A DNA stretch of 38,262 nucleotides from Pseudomonadota bacterium (GTDB lineage Bacteria > Pseudomonadota > Gammaproteobacteria > Burkholderiales > Burkholderiaceae_C), in NCBI GenBank assembly GCA_018240325.1, contig JAFEFZ010000258.1, forward strand, positions 1 through 38,262, given 5' to 3'. Below are positions 14,295-22,057 of the stretch, in pieces. The notes under the pieces are model-generated. The model searched no databases and had not been told where the DNA came from. It saw only the letters and a program-made list of their open reading frames with translations. The stretch's first letter is position 1; each line of letters opens with the position of its first letter. The position numbers and the translations under genes were made by a program.

Positions 14295-15454
14295 CAGGCC
14301 GGCTGCGCCGCCGCGCTGGCCGGATCGACCAGGATCTTCGCGTGGCGGTTCGGGTCGCGCAGCGCGTCGAATGCGGCACCCACGCCGGCCAGCCCGACCT
14401 CGCCGGTGACGAGCCCCTCGCAGCGCACCTTGCCCTCGGCCAGCATGTGCAGCGTGTCGCGGAACTCGAGCGGCGAGTAGCCGAGCACGAAGCGCAGCTC
14501 GACCTCCTTGTTGATCGCGATCGACGGCTCGATCGTGTCGGGCTGCATGCACACGCCGACGACGACGATGCGCGCCATCTCCGGCGCGCCGTCGATCACC
14601 TGCTGCAGCACGCCGGGCACGCCGACGCACTCGAAGATCACCGGGCGCTTGGGCTGCAAGCCCGCGGCCTCGGCGATGCGCCACACCTGCCACCACGGCA
14701 GCGGCAGCTTGCCGAGCTTCTCGCGCGTGCCCACCGACAGCTCGAGCAGCCCGGGCACGTCGGCGATGAAGCCATACTGCTCCCAGCTCGCATACGGCGA
14801 CTCCTGGGCCGGGTCGATCACGACGTGCGCGCCGCAGGCCTTGGCCAGGCTGCGCCGCGCCGGCGAGAAGTCGCTCGCCACGATGGTGCGCACGCCGCGC
14901 GCAGCGAGCATGCAGATCACCGCCAGCCCGACCGGGCCGCAGCCGATGACGACGGCGACCTCGCCCTTCTTGATCTCGCTCTTGCGCACCGCGTGCCAGC
15001 CGACCGCCATCGGCTCGGTGAGCGCGGCCGTCTCGGGCTTCAGGCCGTTGGGCACCGGCACCATCATCGATTCCTGGACCGCGATGCGCTCGGCGTAGGC
15101 GCCGGGGCTGCGCGCCGATAGGCCGATCAGGTCGATGTCGGCGCCGCGCCGGATCACCGGCACGACCGCGACCCGGGCGCCGGCCTTGAGCTTGCCGGTC
15201 GTCTTCGGGCCGTGCTCGAGAACCTCGCCGCTGAACTCGTGGCCGAAGACCACCGGCTGCGACGAGCTCGTCAGCTGCCTGTAGCCGCTGCGCGCGGCGA
15301 GCGCGCCCCAGTGGTCGCAGTGCTGGCGCACGTGCAGGTCCGATCCGCAGATGCCGCAGCGCAGCACCTTGACCAGGGTCTGGCCCTCTTCGAGAACGGG
15401 CTCGGGCAGCTCGGTGACCGAGAGTTGCTTGTCCTTGCAGACGACGGCTTTCAT
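14294..15454 (-). CDS. Zinc-dependent alcohol dehydrogenase family oxidoreductase
   Basis: A 386-aa medium-chain dehydrogenase. Catalytic zinc ligands are C33 (CGICGSDLH) and H72/E73 (GHEFSGEV), and the Rossmann motif is IGCGPVGLAV. The structural-zinc lobe with four cysteines is absent; the region reads VVPVIRRGADIDLIG. An insertion-like stretch (YASWEQYGFIADVPGL, then LPLPWWQVWRIAEAAG) lies in the coenzyme domain. The ATG follows a good AGGAG ribosome-binding site. Its gene is coupled by TGATG to the hydrolase. Oxidation of a secondary alcohol or diol from an epoxide hydrolase reaction would be a coherent pathway, but that is an inference. Confidence 0.88.
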   Translation of the reverse strand: MKAVVCKDKQLSVTELPEPVLEEGQTLVKVLRCGICGSDLHVRQHCDHWGALAARSGYRQLTSSSQPVVFGHEFSGEVLEHGPKTTGKLKAGARVAVVPVIRRGADIDLIGLSARSPGAYAERIAVQESMMVPVPNGLKPETAALTEPMAVGWHAVRKSEIKKGEVAVVIGCGPVGLAVICMLAARGVRTIVASDFSPARRSLAKACGAHVVIDPAQESPYASWEQYGFIADVPGLLELSVGTREKLGKLPLPWWQVWRIAEAAGLQPKRPVIFECVGVPGVLQQVIDGAPEMARIVVVGVCMQPDTIEPSIAINKEVELRFVLGYSPLEFRDTLHMLAEGKVRCEGLVTGEVGLAGVGAAFDALRDPNRHAKILVDPASAAAQPA

Positions 15455-15487
15455 GGATGTCTCCTGTAGCTGGGAATGGAATCGGGT

Positions 15488-16210
15488 TCAGTCCGGGCGG
15501 CGCGCGCTGCGCCACCAGCCGGCCGCGGCGAAGACGAGCAGCGCCAGCGCGGCGGCGGCCAGGCGCAGATCGGGCATCACCATGTCGACCTCGGTGGGCG
15601 CGAGCACCAGGTCGATCGACATGAGCTTGAACGGCGCGTGCTCGGCATAGGCCGGGTCGGCGACCAGTTCGAGGAAGGCGCGCCGGTTCGGGTAGCGGAT
15701 CACGAGCACGCGGCTCCAGTCGTCGACCGCCGCGGCGTGGCCGAAGATGTTGCGGCCGCGCATGTCGCCGGCATAGGGCACGGATCCGCCGATCTTCAGC
15801 AGCAGCGGCATCACGCCTTGCTCGTACTTCGCGTTCGCTTCGGCCGACGTGCCCTTGAATTCGGCAACGCCGGGCAGCGCCTTGGGGTTCTGGAAGTAGC
15901 GCATCACGTTGAGCATGTACAGCGGCTTGCCGTCGTCGGCCAGGCCGAAGGCGCGCAGGCGCGCGAGGATCTCGTCCTTCTGCTCCGGCGGCAGCGGCAC
16001 CTGGGCGGCGGCGCGGGCGACGTAGGCGTCGACCTCGGCGGCGCTCAGCTTGCCGCGCCACCAGCCGGGCGACTGCTGCAGGCACACCGCGGCGACGATC
16101 AGCGCGAGCACGAGGCCGAGGATCAGCCGGAAGCGGTCGAGGCGCCGGGCGCGGCCGGCCGCCCGGCCAACGAGGGGTGCCGCCGCGGCGGCTCGGGTGG
16201 AGGGAGTCAT
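15488..16210 (-). CDS. Membrane-anchored protein with DUF1330-like domain
   Basis: A 240-aa protein with a transmembrane helix near the N-terminus (LILGLVLALIVAAVCL, about 29-44) and a second near the C-terminus (LAAAALALLVFAAAGWW). The soluble middle has a helical part (AEVDAYVARAAAQVPLPPEQ) followed by a dimeric alpha/beta-barrel-like segment: PLYMLNVMRY near the start and VLVIRYPNRRAFLELVADPAY later, the pattern seen in DUF1330/EthD-type proteins. I recognise no enzyme motif. The start ATG at 16210 has GGAAC upstream. It sits between the small membrane protein and the dehydrogenase. Function unknown; a substrate-handling or scaffold role in the membrane is speculative. Confidence 0.7.
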   Translation of the reverse strand: MTPSTRAAAAAPLVGRAAGRARRLDRFRLILGLVLALIVAAVCLQQSPGWWRGKLSAAEVDAYVARAAAQVPLPPEQKDEILARLRAFGLADDGKPLYMLNVMRYFQNPKALPGVAEFKGTSAEANAKYEQGVMPLLLKIGGSVPYAGDMRGRNIFGHAAAVDDWSRVLVIRYPNRRAFLELVADPAYAEHAPFKLMSIDLVLAPTEVDMVMPDLRLAAAALALLVFAAAGWWRSARRPD

Positions 16211-16283
16211 CGGGTCGTTCCTTTCAGGTCGAGGCGGGGCACACCGCGGCCGTGCCGCGGTGCGTCGAGCCGGGTGAGGGGGA

Positions 16284-16625
16284 TCAGGCCGCCGCGCTCG
16301 CGTGCCGGTGCCGGCGCAACAGCCGCATCTGGCCGTAGACCACCGCGAAGGTGATCAAGAAGCTCGCCAGCGCGTAGCCGGCCGAGACCTCGTCGCCGTT
16401 CCACCAGCGCAGCCAGATCGGGTGCGGCTGGCGGTAGGCGTCGAAGTGCGGCGCGATCCCGGCCGCGGCGATGGCGCACGCGAGCAGCAGCCGCGTCGGC
16501 TCGCCGAGCACACGCGCGGTCCTGCGGAAGAACAGGACAGCCAGCGCGATGAACGGGATCGCCCAGAACAGCAGCACGCCGGCCATCAGCACGACGATGA
16601 CCAGATGGATCAGGAATTCCTGCAC
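16284..16625 (-). CDS. Small three-helix membrane protein
   Basis: A 113-aa protein with about three predicted transmembrane helices (LVIVVLMAGVLLFWAIPFIALAV split over two turns, LLLACAIAAAGIAP, and YALASFLITFAVVYGQM) and a basic C-terminus (RLLRRHRHAS). The GTG start at 16625 has AGGAG seven bases upstream. It begins 25 bases after the haem-propeller gene stop. I do not recognise the family. Membership of the operon suggests it assists the haem-motif protein or the dehydrogenase in the membrane. Confidence 0.7.
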   Translation of the reverse strand: MQEFLIHLVIVVLMAGVLLFWAIPFIALAVLFFRRTARVLGEPTRLLLACAIAAAGIAPHFDAYRQPHPIWLRWWNGDEVSAGYALASFLITFAVVYGQMRLLRRHRHASAAA

Positions 16626-16650
16626 GACATGTCTCCTTGGGACTCGGGGT

Positions 16651-18498
16651 TCACTTCTTCGCGACCTTCACCGGCGCGGCGATCGACGCGGCCGGCGCAT
16701 CGGCGGCCTTCGGCACCACGCCCTGCGGCTGTTCGCCGTCGGGGTACAGGCAGATGAACGACGCGCGGCCGCCCTCGATGCCGTAGGCCGGCAGGTTCGA
16801 CGAACTCGAGCAGATGCCGCCGTCCTTCGTGAACACCAGATCGCGCAGCCAGGTCACCCGCGTCGGCATCGCGTAGCTGACGAAGTCCTGCGTCTTCGGG
16901 TCGAAGCGGAACATGCGGTCGGACATGTTCGAGGTGATCCACACCTGTTGCGTCTTCGGGTGCACCGCGAGCGCGTAGGGCACCTCGTACTCGTTGTGCG
17001 CGAGCAACGGCAGCTTGAAGGTCTCGAAGCGCTGCGTCTTCGTGTCGAACTTCATCAGTCCCGACTCGTCGAAGGCCGGGATCCACAGGTTGCCCTGCGC
17101 GTCGAAGCGCAGCCGCCGCGGGCCCTTCAGCGGCGTGTCCCACTCGGTGACCTTCAGCGTCTTCGCATCGATGCGGCCGATCTTGTGCGCGTAGAGCTTG
17201 GCGTACCAGATCGAGCCGTCGACCGGGTTCACGTCGATGCCGTACGGGAAGGTGAAGGCCTCGCGGCCCAGGTCGGCCCACTTGTGGTGGCTCACCCCCA
17301 TCTGCAGGTTCTGCTTGGGGAACCAGGCAGCGATCTTCAGCAGGTACGGGAACGCGTATTCAGTGACGCCGCGCCAGAAGCCGTTCTTCGGCAGGTTGAC
17401 GATCGTGAACTTCTCGGTCTTCGGGTCGAAGCGGCCGACCTCGTTGGACACGACGATCGTGAACCAGACGATGCCGTCCTGGTCGATGCGGATCGTGTGC
17501 GGGTACAGGTGCGTGCGGCCGACGTCGTAGAGCTTGATCTTCTTGGTCACCGGGTCGAAGGAGCCGATCGTCGACGACAGCGCGTTCGTGAACCAGAAGC
17601 GGCCGTCCCTGGCCTGCGCCATGCTGTGCGGGCCGTGCTTGCCGGTGAACACGCCGATCGGCAGCTGCACGCCGGCAAACACGCCGCCTTCGGGCAGGTC
17701 GGAGTCGGGCAGCTTGTGCTGATCGATCTTGCCGGTCGTGCGGTCGAGTTCCCAGATCACGTCGTGGCCCTCGTCGACGCCGTAGAGCTTCTCGTCCTCG
17801 CCGACGTCGGCGTCGTGGATGAAGCTCAGCCCGTCGCCGACGACCCACTCCTTGACCAAGGCCCGCGCGACCACCGGGTCGAAGGGATGCTGCTGCACCG
17901 CGGCGACGGGCTTGCCGTCGAAGCCCTTGGCGAGCGTTGTCGTGATGTCCTTCGCCTCCTTGTTCGTCAGCAGCGCGAAGTAGCCCTCCATGCGGCGCAT
18001 CGTCTGGGCCCAGGCGCTCTCGTCCTTGACCGCGCGCGTCAATTCGTTGCCGACCTGGTGGCAGTAGTTGCACTGGCTGATGAAGGCGCTGCGCGAATCG
18101 TGGTTGGGGAAGCTGAGCTTGGTCAGCTGCGCCGACGCCGACAGGCTGGCCGACAGCTCGGCGGCGACGCTGTGGCGCGTCAGCGCGAAATCCAGCTCGT
18201 GTGCGCCGCTGCCGTCGCCGAGGTTCAGCGGCCGGACGTCGTCCTTGAAGTACGGCGCACGTGCACGCAGCGTCACCGGGCCCTTGAAGTCAGCCTGCAG
18301 CGTGTAGCGGCCCTGCGCGTCGGTGTAGACGGTGTCGCGCTGGTCTTGGGCGGCATCGATCGCGGTCACCATCGCGCCGGCGACCGGCTTGCCGCCGCTG
18401 GCGACGGTGCCGCTGAAGCTCGCGGCCAGCGCCAGCGGGCTCGCCAGCAACAACGCCGCACCGCGCAGCATGTGGTGTGTCCGGACGGTGTGGGGCAT
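16651..18498 (-). CDS. Exported haem-motif protein with streptogramin-lyase-like beta-propeller
   Basis: A 615-aa protein with a signal peptide (HMLRGAALLLASPLALAAS). From about residue 28 to 105 there is a carboxypeptidase-regulatory-like beta-sandwich (FSGTVASGGKPVAGAMVTA, TDAQGRYTL). A single c-type haem motif CNYCH lies at 143-147, within SAFISQCNYCHQVGNEL. From about 230 to the end repeated blades of the form [FL]DPxTxx[FI] and DGxxWFT make up a Vgb/SMP-30-like propeller (GRFDPKTEKFTIV, GRIDAKTLKVTEW, KFDTKTQRFETF). Virginiamycin B lyase has this fold, but the haem-binding motif suggests a periplasmic redox enzyme or electron-transfer protein. It is the first gene of the AraC-linked operon, with AGGAG before the ATG. 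Confidence 0.85.
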   Translation of the reverse strand: MPHTVRTHHMLRGAALLLASPLALAASFSGTVASGGKPVAGAMVTAIDAAQDQRDTVYTDAQGRYTLQADFKGPVTLRARAPYFKDDVRPLNLGDGSGAHELDFALTRHSVAAELSASLSASAQLTKLSFPNHDSRSAFISQCNYCHQVGNELTRAVKDESAWAQTMRRMEGYFALLTNKEAKDITTTLAKGFDGKPVAAVQQHPFDPVVARALVKEWVVGDGLSFIHDADVGEDEKLYGVDEGHDVIWELDRTTGKIDQHKLPDSDLPEGGVFAGVQLPIGVFTGKHGPHSMAQARDGRFWFTNALSSTIGSFDPVTKKIKLYDVGRTHLYPHTIRIDQDGIVWFTIVVSNEVGRFDPKTEKFTIVNLPKNGFWRGVTEYAFPYLLKIAAWFPKQNLQMGVSHHKWADLGREAFTFPYGIDVNPVDGSIWYAKLYAHKIGRIDAKTLKVTEWDTPLKGPRRLRFDAQGNLWIPAFDESGLMKFDTKTQRFETFKLPLLAHNEYEVPYALAVHPKTQQVWITSNMSDRMFRFDPKTQDFVSYAMPTRVTWLRDLVFTKDGGICSSSSNLPAYGIEGGRASFICLYPDGEQPQGVVPKAADAPAASIAAPVKVAKK

Positions 18499-18586
18499 CG
18501 GGGTCTCCTGTCGTGTCGCACTCGCGGCGGAATGCCGCGCCGGCGCTCTTGCAATCCCGCGATGCTCGCGGCCGCGGGCGGAGCGC

Positions 18587-18628
18587 ACAATGTCCGCCAC
18601 CGACAGCGGCCTGTCAGTTCCCGACAGC
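18587..18628 (-). promoter_or_regulatory. Direct repeats and candidate promoter between the AraC regulator and the operon
   Basis: The octamer CCGACAGC occurs at 18600-18607 and 18621-18628, exactly 21 bp apart. That is two helical turns and the usual spacing of AraC/XylS half-sites. Between them lies CTGTC, which makes a partial palindrome with the first copy. On the minus strand CTGACA (18617-18612) and CATTGT (18592-18587) could serve as weak -35 and -10 boxes with a 19-bp spacer. The adjacent AraC-type regulator is the natural candidate to bind here. Confidence 0.45.
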
Positions 18629-18712
18629 CAAGGGTTCCGGCTGACGCCGAGGCGGTGACCCGACCTGAGGCGCCGGCCCCGCAGCGCCCGCCGCGGTTAG
18701 GATGGCCTGGCG

Positions 18713-19789
18713 ATGAGTACGCCCGCCCCACGCGTCGCCGCCCGCTACTTCGTCCTGCTCGCCGACCTGCTGCGCGAGCAGGGGGCGGATGTCGACGCGA
18801 TCCTGAGGGCCGCCGGGCTCGACGCCGGGCGCCTGGGGCCGAGCGACGCCTGGCTGCAACCGGACGAAGTCGAGCGCCTGATCGCGGCGGCGCGGGCCGC
18901 GACCGGCCGCACCGACCTCGGTTTCGAGCTCGGCCGCCGCATCAAGATGACCTCGCACGACCTGCTCGGCTACGGCATGCTCAGCTGCCGCAGTTTCGAC
19001 GAGGTGTTGCGGCTGGTCGCGCGCCACTACCACCTGATGACCGAGACCTTCACGCTGCGCTACCAGCGCGCCGGCGCGGGTGTCGGCGAAGCGGTCTACG
19101 CGCCCGCGCTTGCGATGCCGGCCGGCGTGCTGCACTTCTACGAAGAGGTGCTGGCGATGGCGCACCACCACCAGGTCGGGCTGATGCTCGGCAGCGACGT
19201 GCCCGGGCACGACTACCACCTGTCGCTGCCTGAGCCGCCGCATGTCGCGCGCTATGCCTCGCTGGCCCCGGCGCGCTTCCATTTCGGCTCCGGCACACTG
19301 CCCGGCGTGCGCGTGGTGATGGGCGCCGACCTGCTCGACCGGCCGCTGCCGCTGGGCAATCCGCGGCTGATGCGGGAGATCGACGAGCGCTGCCGCGCGA
19401 TCGGGCGTCGGCCGCCGGCCGCCGACAGCGGCTGGGGCGAGTACGTGAAGATGATGCTGCGCGAGGCCCGCGGCGAGCTGTTGACGCTGGCCGAGCTGGC
19501 GCAGCGCGTGCGCGTCTCGGCGCGCACGATCGACCGCCACCTGAAGAAGGAGCAGCTTCAGTTTCGCAACCTGGCGCGGCAGGTGCAGATCGAGCGCGCC
19601 TGCGAATTGCTGGCCGCCCCGGGTACCACCGTCGCGCAGGTGGCGCTCGAGCTGGGCTACAGCGACGCGGCCAACTTCAGCCGCGCGTTCCGGCGCGAAC
19701 TGGGCATGCCGCCCGGCGACTACCAGCAGCAGCGGGCGGCTGCGCCGGCCGGCCGCGCGGCGGCCGACGCGCCGACCCCCACGCGCTGA
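18713..19789 (+). CDS. AraC-family regulator with arabinose-binding-type N-terminal domain
   Basis: A 358-aa transcription regulator. Residues of about 15-200 match the Arabinose_bd-type ligand domain found in regulators of lipid, alkane and aromatic catabolism (LGFELGRRIKMTSHDLLGYGML, FDEVLRLVARHYHLMTETF). The last 110 residues are the AraC double helix-turn-helix: LAQRVRVSARTIDRHLKKE as first reader helix and VAQVALELGYSDAANFSRAFRR as second, the canonical family signature. It is divergent from the five-gene operon across a 214-bp gap containing 21-bp-spaced direct repeats. It is therefore probably the operon's activator, responding to an unknown hydrophobic compound. Confidence 0.92.
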   Translation: MSTPAPRVAARYFVLLADLLREQGADVDAILRAAGLDAGRLGPSDAWLQPDEVERLIAAARAATGRTDLGFELGRRIKMTSHDLLGYGMLSCRSFDEVLRLVARHYHLMTETFTLRYQRAGAGVGEAVYAPALAMPAGVLHFYEEVLAMAHHHQVGLMLGSDVPGHDYHLSLPEPPHVARYASLAPARFHFGSGTLPGVRVVMGADLLDRPLPLGNPRLMREIDERCRAIGRRPPAADSGWGEYVKMMLREARGELLTLAELAQRVRVSARTIDRHLKKEQLQFRNLARQVQIERACELLAAPGTTVAQVALELGYSDAANFSRAFRRELGMPPGDYQQQRAAAPAGRAAADAPTPTR

Positions 19790-19881
19790 CCGGCGGAATT
19801 CGAGGATCGGCGGCGCATCGGGCGCAGCCTGCGACGAGAACAGCTCGGGCACGGTGGCGCCCGTCGCTTCTCAGCCAAGAT

Positions 19882-19901
19882 CCTTGATGACCCTTGATGA
19901 C
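19882..19901. repeat. 10-bp tandem duplication in a convergent intergenic gap
   Basis: CCTTGATGAC occurs twice in tandem. It lies in the 240-bp space between the AraC gene and the convergent acyl-CoA dehydrogenase gene. The rest of that space is G+C-rich, with CCGCCCG-type repeats near 19970 and an imperfect hairpin (GGCATCC/GGATGCC, about 19942-19963). No T-run terminator is present. Confidence 0.6.
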
Positions 19902-20029
19902 TGGTCAGCGATGCCGGCCGTGCCGCGGCCGTCTCCGGCCTTCGGCATCCGGCAGCCGGGATGCCGCAGCCGCCCGCCGCCCGCCGCCCGACACGAGCCG
20001 CGCGCCGCGCACGGCGGCGCGATGACCCT

Positions 20030-21160
20030 TCAGCCGAGCGCGCGCCCGATCAGGATCTTCTGCACTTCCGAGGTGCCTTCGTAGATCTGGGTCACGCGCA
20101 CGTCGCGGTAGATGCGCTCGACCGGGAAGTCGCTGACGTAGCCGTAGCCGCCGAAGACCTGGATCGCCGCCGAGCATACGGCTTCAGCCATCTCGCTGGC
20201 GAAGAGCTTGGCCATCGCCGCCTCTTTCAGGCAGGGCCGGCCGGCGTCCTTCAGGCTCGCGGCGTGGTGGATCAGCTGGCGCGCCGCCTCGATCTGCGTG
20301 GCCATCTCGGCCAGCTTGAACTGCAGCGCCTGGTGGTTGAAGATCGGCTGGCCGAAGGCCTGGCGCTCCTTGCTGTAGGCCAGCGCCGCGTCGAAGGCGG
20401 CGCGCGCCATGCCGACCGACTGCGACGCGATGCCGATGCGCCCGCCTTCCAGCCCCGACAGCGCGATCTTCAGCCCCAGGCCTTCCTCGACCAGCAGGTT
20501 CGCGGCCGGCACGCGGCAGTCCTCGAACAGGATCTGCGCGGTGTCGCTGGCGTGCTGGCCCATCTTGTCCTCGATGCGCGCCACCGTGTAGCCGGGCGTC
20601 GCGGTGGGCACGATGAAGGCGCTGATGCCGCGCTTGCCGGCGGCCTTGTCGGTGACCGCCATCACGATCGCCACGTCGCCGTTCTTGCCGCTGGTGATGA
20701 ACTGCTTGACGCCGTTGAGCACGTAGGCGTCGCCGTCGCGCACCGCGGTCGTGCGCAGGCCGCCGGCCTCGCTGCCCACGTGCGGCTCGGTCAGGCAGAA
20801 GGCGCCGAGCATGTCGCCGCGCGCCAGCGGCTTGAGGAAGCGCTCCTTCTGGTCGGCGTTGGCGAAGGCCATCAGGATCGAGCACACCGGGCAGTTGTTG
20901 ACGCTGACCACGGTGCTGGTGGCGCCGTCGCCGGCGGCGATCTCCTCGAGGATGATCGCCAGCGCCAGGTAGTCGAGCCCGGCGCCGTCCCACTCGGTGG
21001 GCACCGCCACGCCGTAACAGCCCAGGTCGGCCAGGCCGCGCAGCTCGGCCTTCGGGAAGTGGTGGTTCTTGTCCCAGGCCGCCGCCTTGGGCGCGATCTC
21101 GGCCTGCACAAAGGCGCGCACCGCGTCCTGCACGGCCACATGGTCTTCGCTGAGCAGCAT
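20030..21160 (-). CDS. Acyl-CoA dehydrogenase, short/branched-chain type
   Basis: A 376-aa FAD-dependent acyl-CoA dehydrogenase catalysing alpha,beta-dehydrogenation of acyl-CoA, the first step of beta-oxidation or branched amino-acid catabolism. Visible signatures are FCLTEPHVGSEAGGLRTTA and FITSGKNGDVAIVMAVTD (FAD and substrate domain), FGQPIFNHQALQFKLAEM, FGGYGYVSDFPVERIYRD and the C-terminal IYEGTSEVQ with the catalytic Glu. The ATG at 21160 has AAAGGA upstream and gives the normal family length. It follows the LysE-type exporter gene by 22 bases. The upstream thiolase gene, same strand, fits fatty or amino-acid degradation, although whether all three are co-transcribed is unclear. Confidence 0.95.
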   Translation of the reverse strand: MLLSEDHVAVQDAVRAFVQAEIAPKAAAWDKNHHFPKAELRGLADLGCYGVAVPTEWDGAGLDYLALAIILEEIAAGDGATSTVVSVNNCPVCSILMAFANADQKERFLKPLARGDMLGAFCLTEPHVGSEAGGLRTTAVRDGDAYVLNGVKQFITSGKNGDVAIVMAVTDKAAGKRGISAFIVPTATPGYTVARIEDKMGQHASDTAQILFEDCRVPAANLLVEEGLGLKIALSGLEGGRIGIASQSVGMARAAFDAALAYSKERQAFGQPIFNHQALQFKLAEMATQIEAARQLIHHAASLKDAGRPCLKEAAMAKLFASEMAEAVCSAAIQVFGGYGYVSDFPVERIYRDVRVTQIYEGTSEVQKILIGRALG

Positions 21161-21182
21161 CTTCAGTCCTTTCGTGACGGCT

Positions 21183-21842
21183 TCAGCCCTGCGGGTCGAG
21201 CCGGGTAAACGCCAGGCGCGCAGCCAGCGCGACGAACAACACCCCGCCGCCGGCCTGCAGCAGCCGCCCGCCGCGCGCCGGCATCTGCAGGCGCGCCACG
21301 CGCACGGTGACCTGCACCAGCACGAGCAGGAACAGCAGGCTCTGCAGCACGAACACCAGGCCGAGCGCGAGGAAGGCGAGCGTCGGGTGCGCACTGTGCG
21401 CGGGGATGAACTGCGGCACGAAGGCCAGCATGAACAGCGCCACCTTCGGGTTCAGCAGGTTCGACAGCAGCCCGCGGCGGAATTCGGCCGCCGCCGAGTA
21501 CGGCGCTGCGCCGGCCGCCGCGGCAGCGCCGGGCGCAGCGCCGCGCCAGGCGGCGCGCAGCATGCCGATGCCCAGCCACAGCAGGTAGGCCGCGCCCAGC
21601 CACTTGATCAGCGCGAAGGCGGCCGCCGACCAGGCGAGCAACGCCGCCAGCCCGAAGGCCGCCGCCAGCGTGTGCAGCGCGCAGCCGGCGCTGATGCCGA
21701 GCGCGGCCATCAGGCCGGCACGCGCGCCGCCCTGCGCGCTGCGCGCCACCGTCAGCAGCACGTCCACGCCGGGGGTGGCGTTGAGCACCAGCACCGCCGC
21801 CATGAACAGCGGCAGCTGCTGAGTCCAGGCGGCCTCGACCAT
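21183..21842 (-). CDS. LysE/RhtB-family amino-acid exporter
   Basis: A 219-aa inner-membrane protein with about six transmembrane helices. The N-terminal loop NATPGVDVLLTVARSAQGGARAGLMAALGI is the family signature (usually PGP near the first helix; here ATPGVD). KWLGAAYLLWLGIGMLRAAW and FRRGLLSNLLNPKVALFMLAFVPQF are also diagnostic for LysE/RhtB translocators. These export amino acids or derivatives such as homoserine, threonine or lysine. It lies between a thiolase and an acyl-CoA dehydrogenase gene. The ribosome-binding site is weak and the 194 bases upstream hold a tandem duplication. Confidence 0.92.
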   Translation of the reverse strand: MVEAAWTQQLPLFMAAVLVLNATPGVDVLLTVARSAQGGARAGLMAALGISAGCALHTLAAAFGLAALLAWSAAAFALIKWLGAAYLLWLGIGMLRAAWRGAAPGAAAAAGAAPYSAAAEFRRGLLSNLLNPKVALFMLAFVPQFIPAHSAHPTLAFLALGLVFVLQSLLFLLVLVQVTVRVARLQMPARGGRLLQAGGGVLFVALAARLAFTRLDPQG

Positions 21843-21969
21843 GCAGCGGCACCTGCAGCGTCACCGTGGCGCCGGCGCCGGCACCAGCCGCGCGCGACGG
21901 CGATTCACGCCGCCTCCCGCGCCGCTGCCGGCCGGCTGCCGTGCGGCTTCACGGCATCTCCGGCACCAC

Positions 21970-22057
21970 GGCCGACCGCCCGCCGCGCAGCTTCACAGCC
22001 GCTCCACGGCCAGGGCCGACCGCCCGCCGCGCAGCTTCACAGGAGCTCCACGGCCAG
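21970..22057. repeat. 44-bp tandem duplication across the thiolase 3' end
   Basis: Two adjacent 44-bp copies (21970-22013 and 22014-22057) differ only at two neighbouring bases (CC versus GA). The upstream-side copy contains the last seven codons and stop of the thiolase gene; the other repeats them just beyond the stop. A more degenerate third copy may precede it (about 21925-21969). Slippage or a short segmental duplication is the likely origin. Confidence 0.9.
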
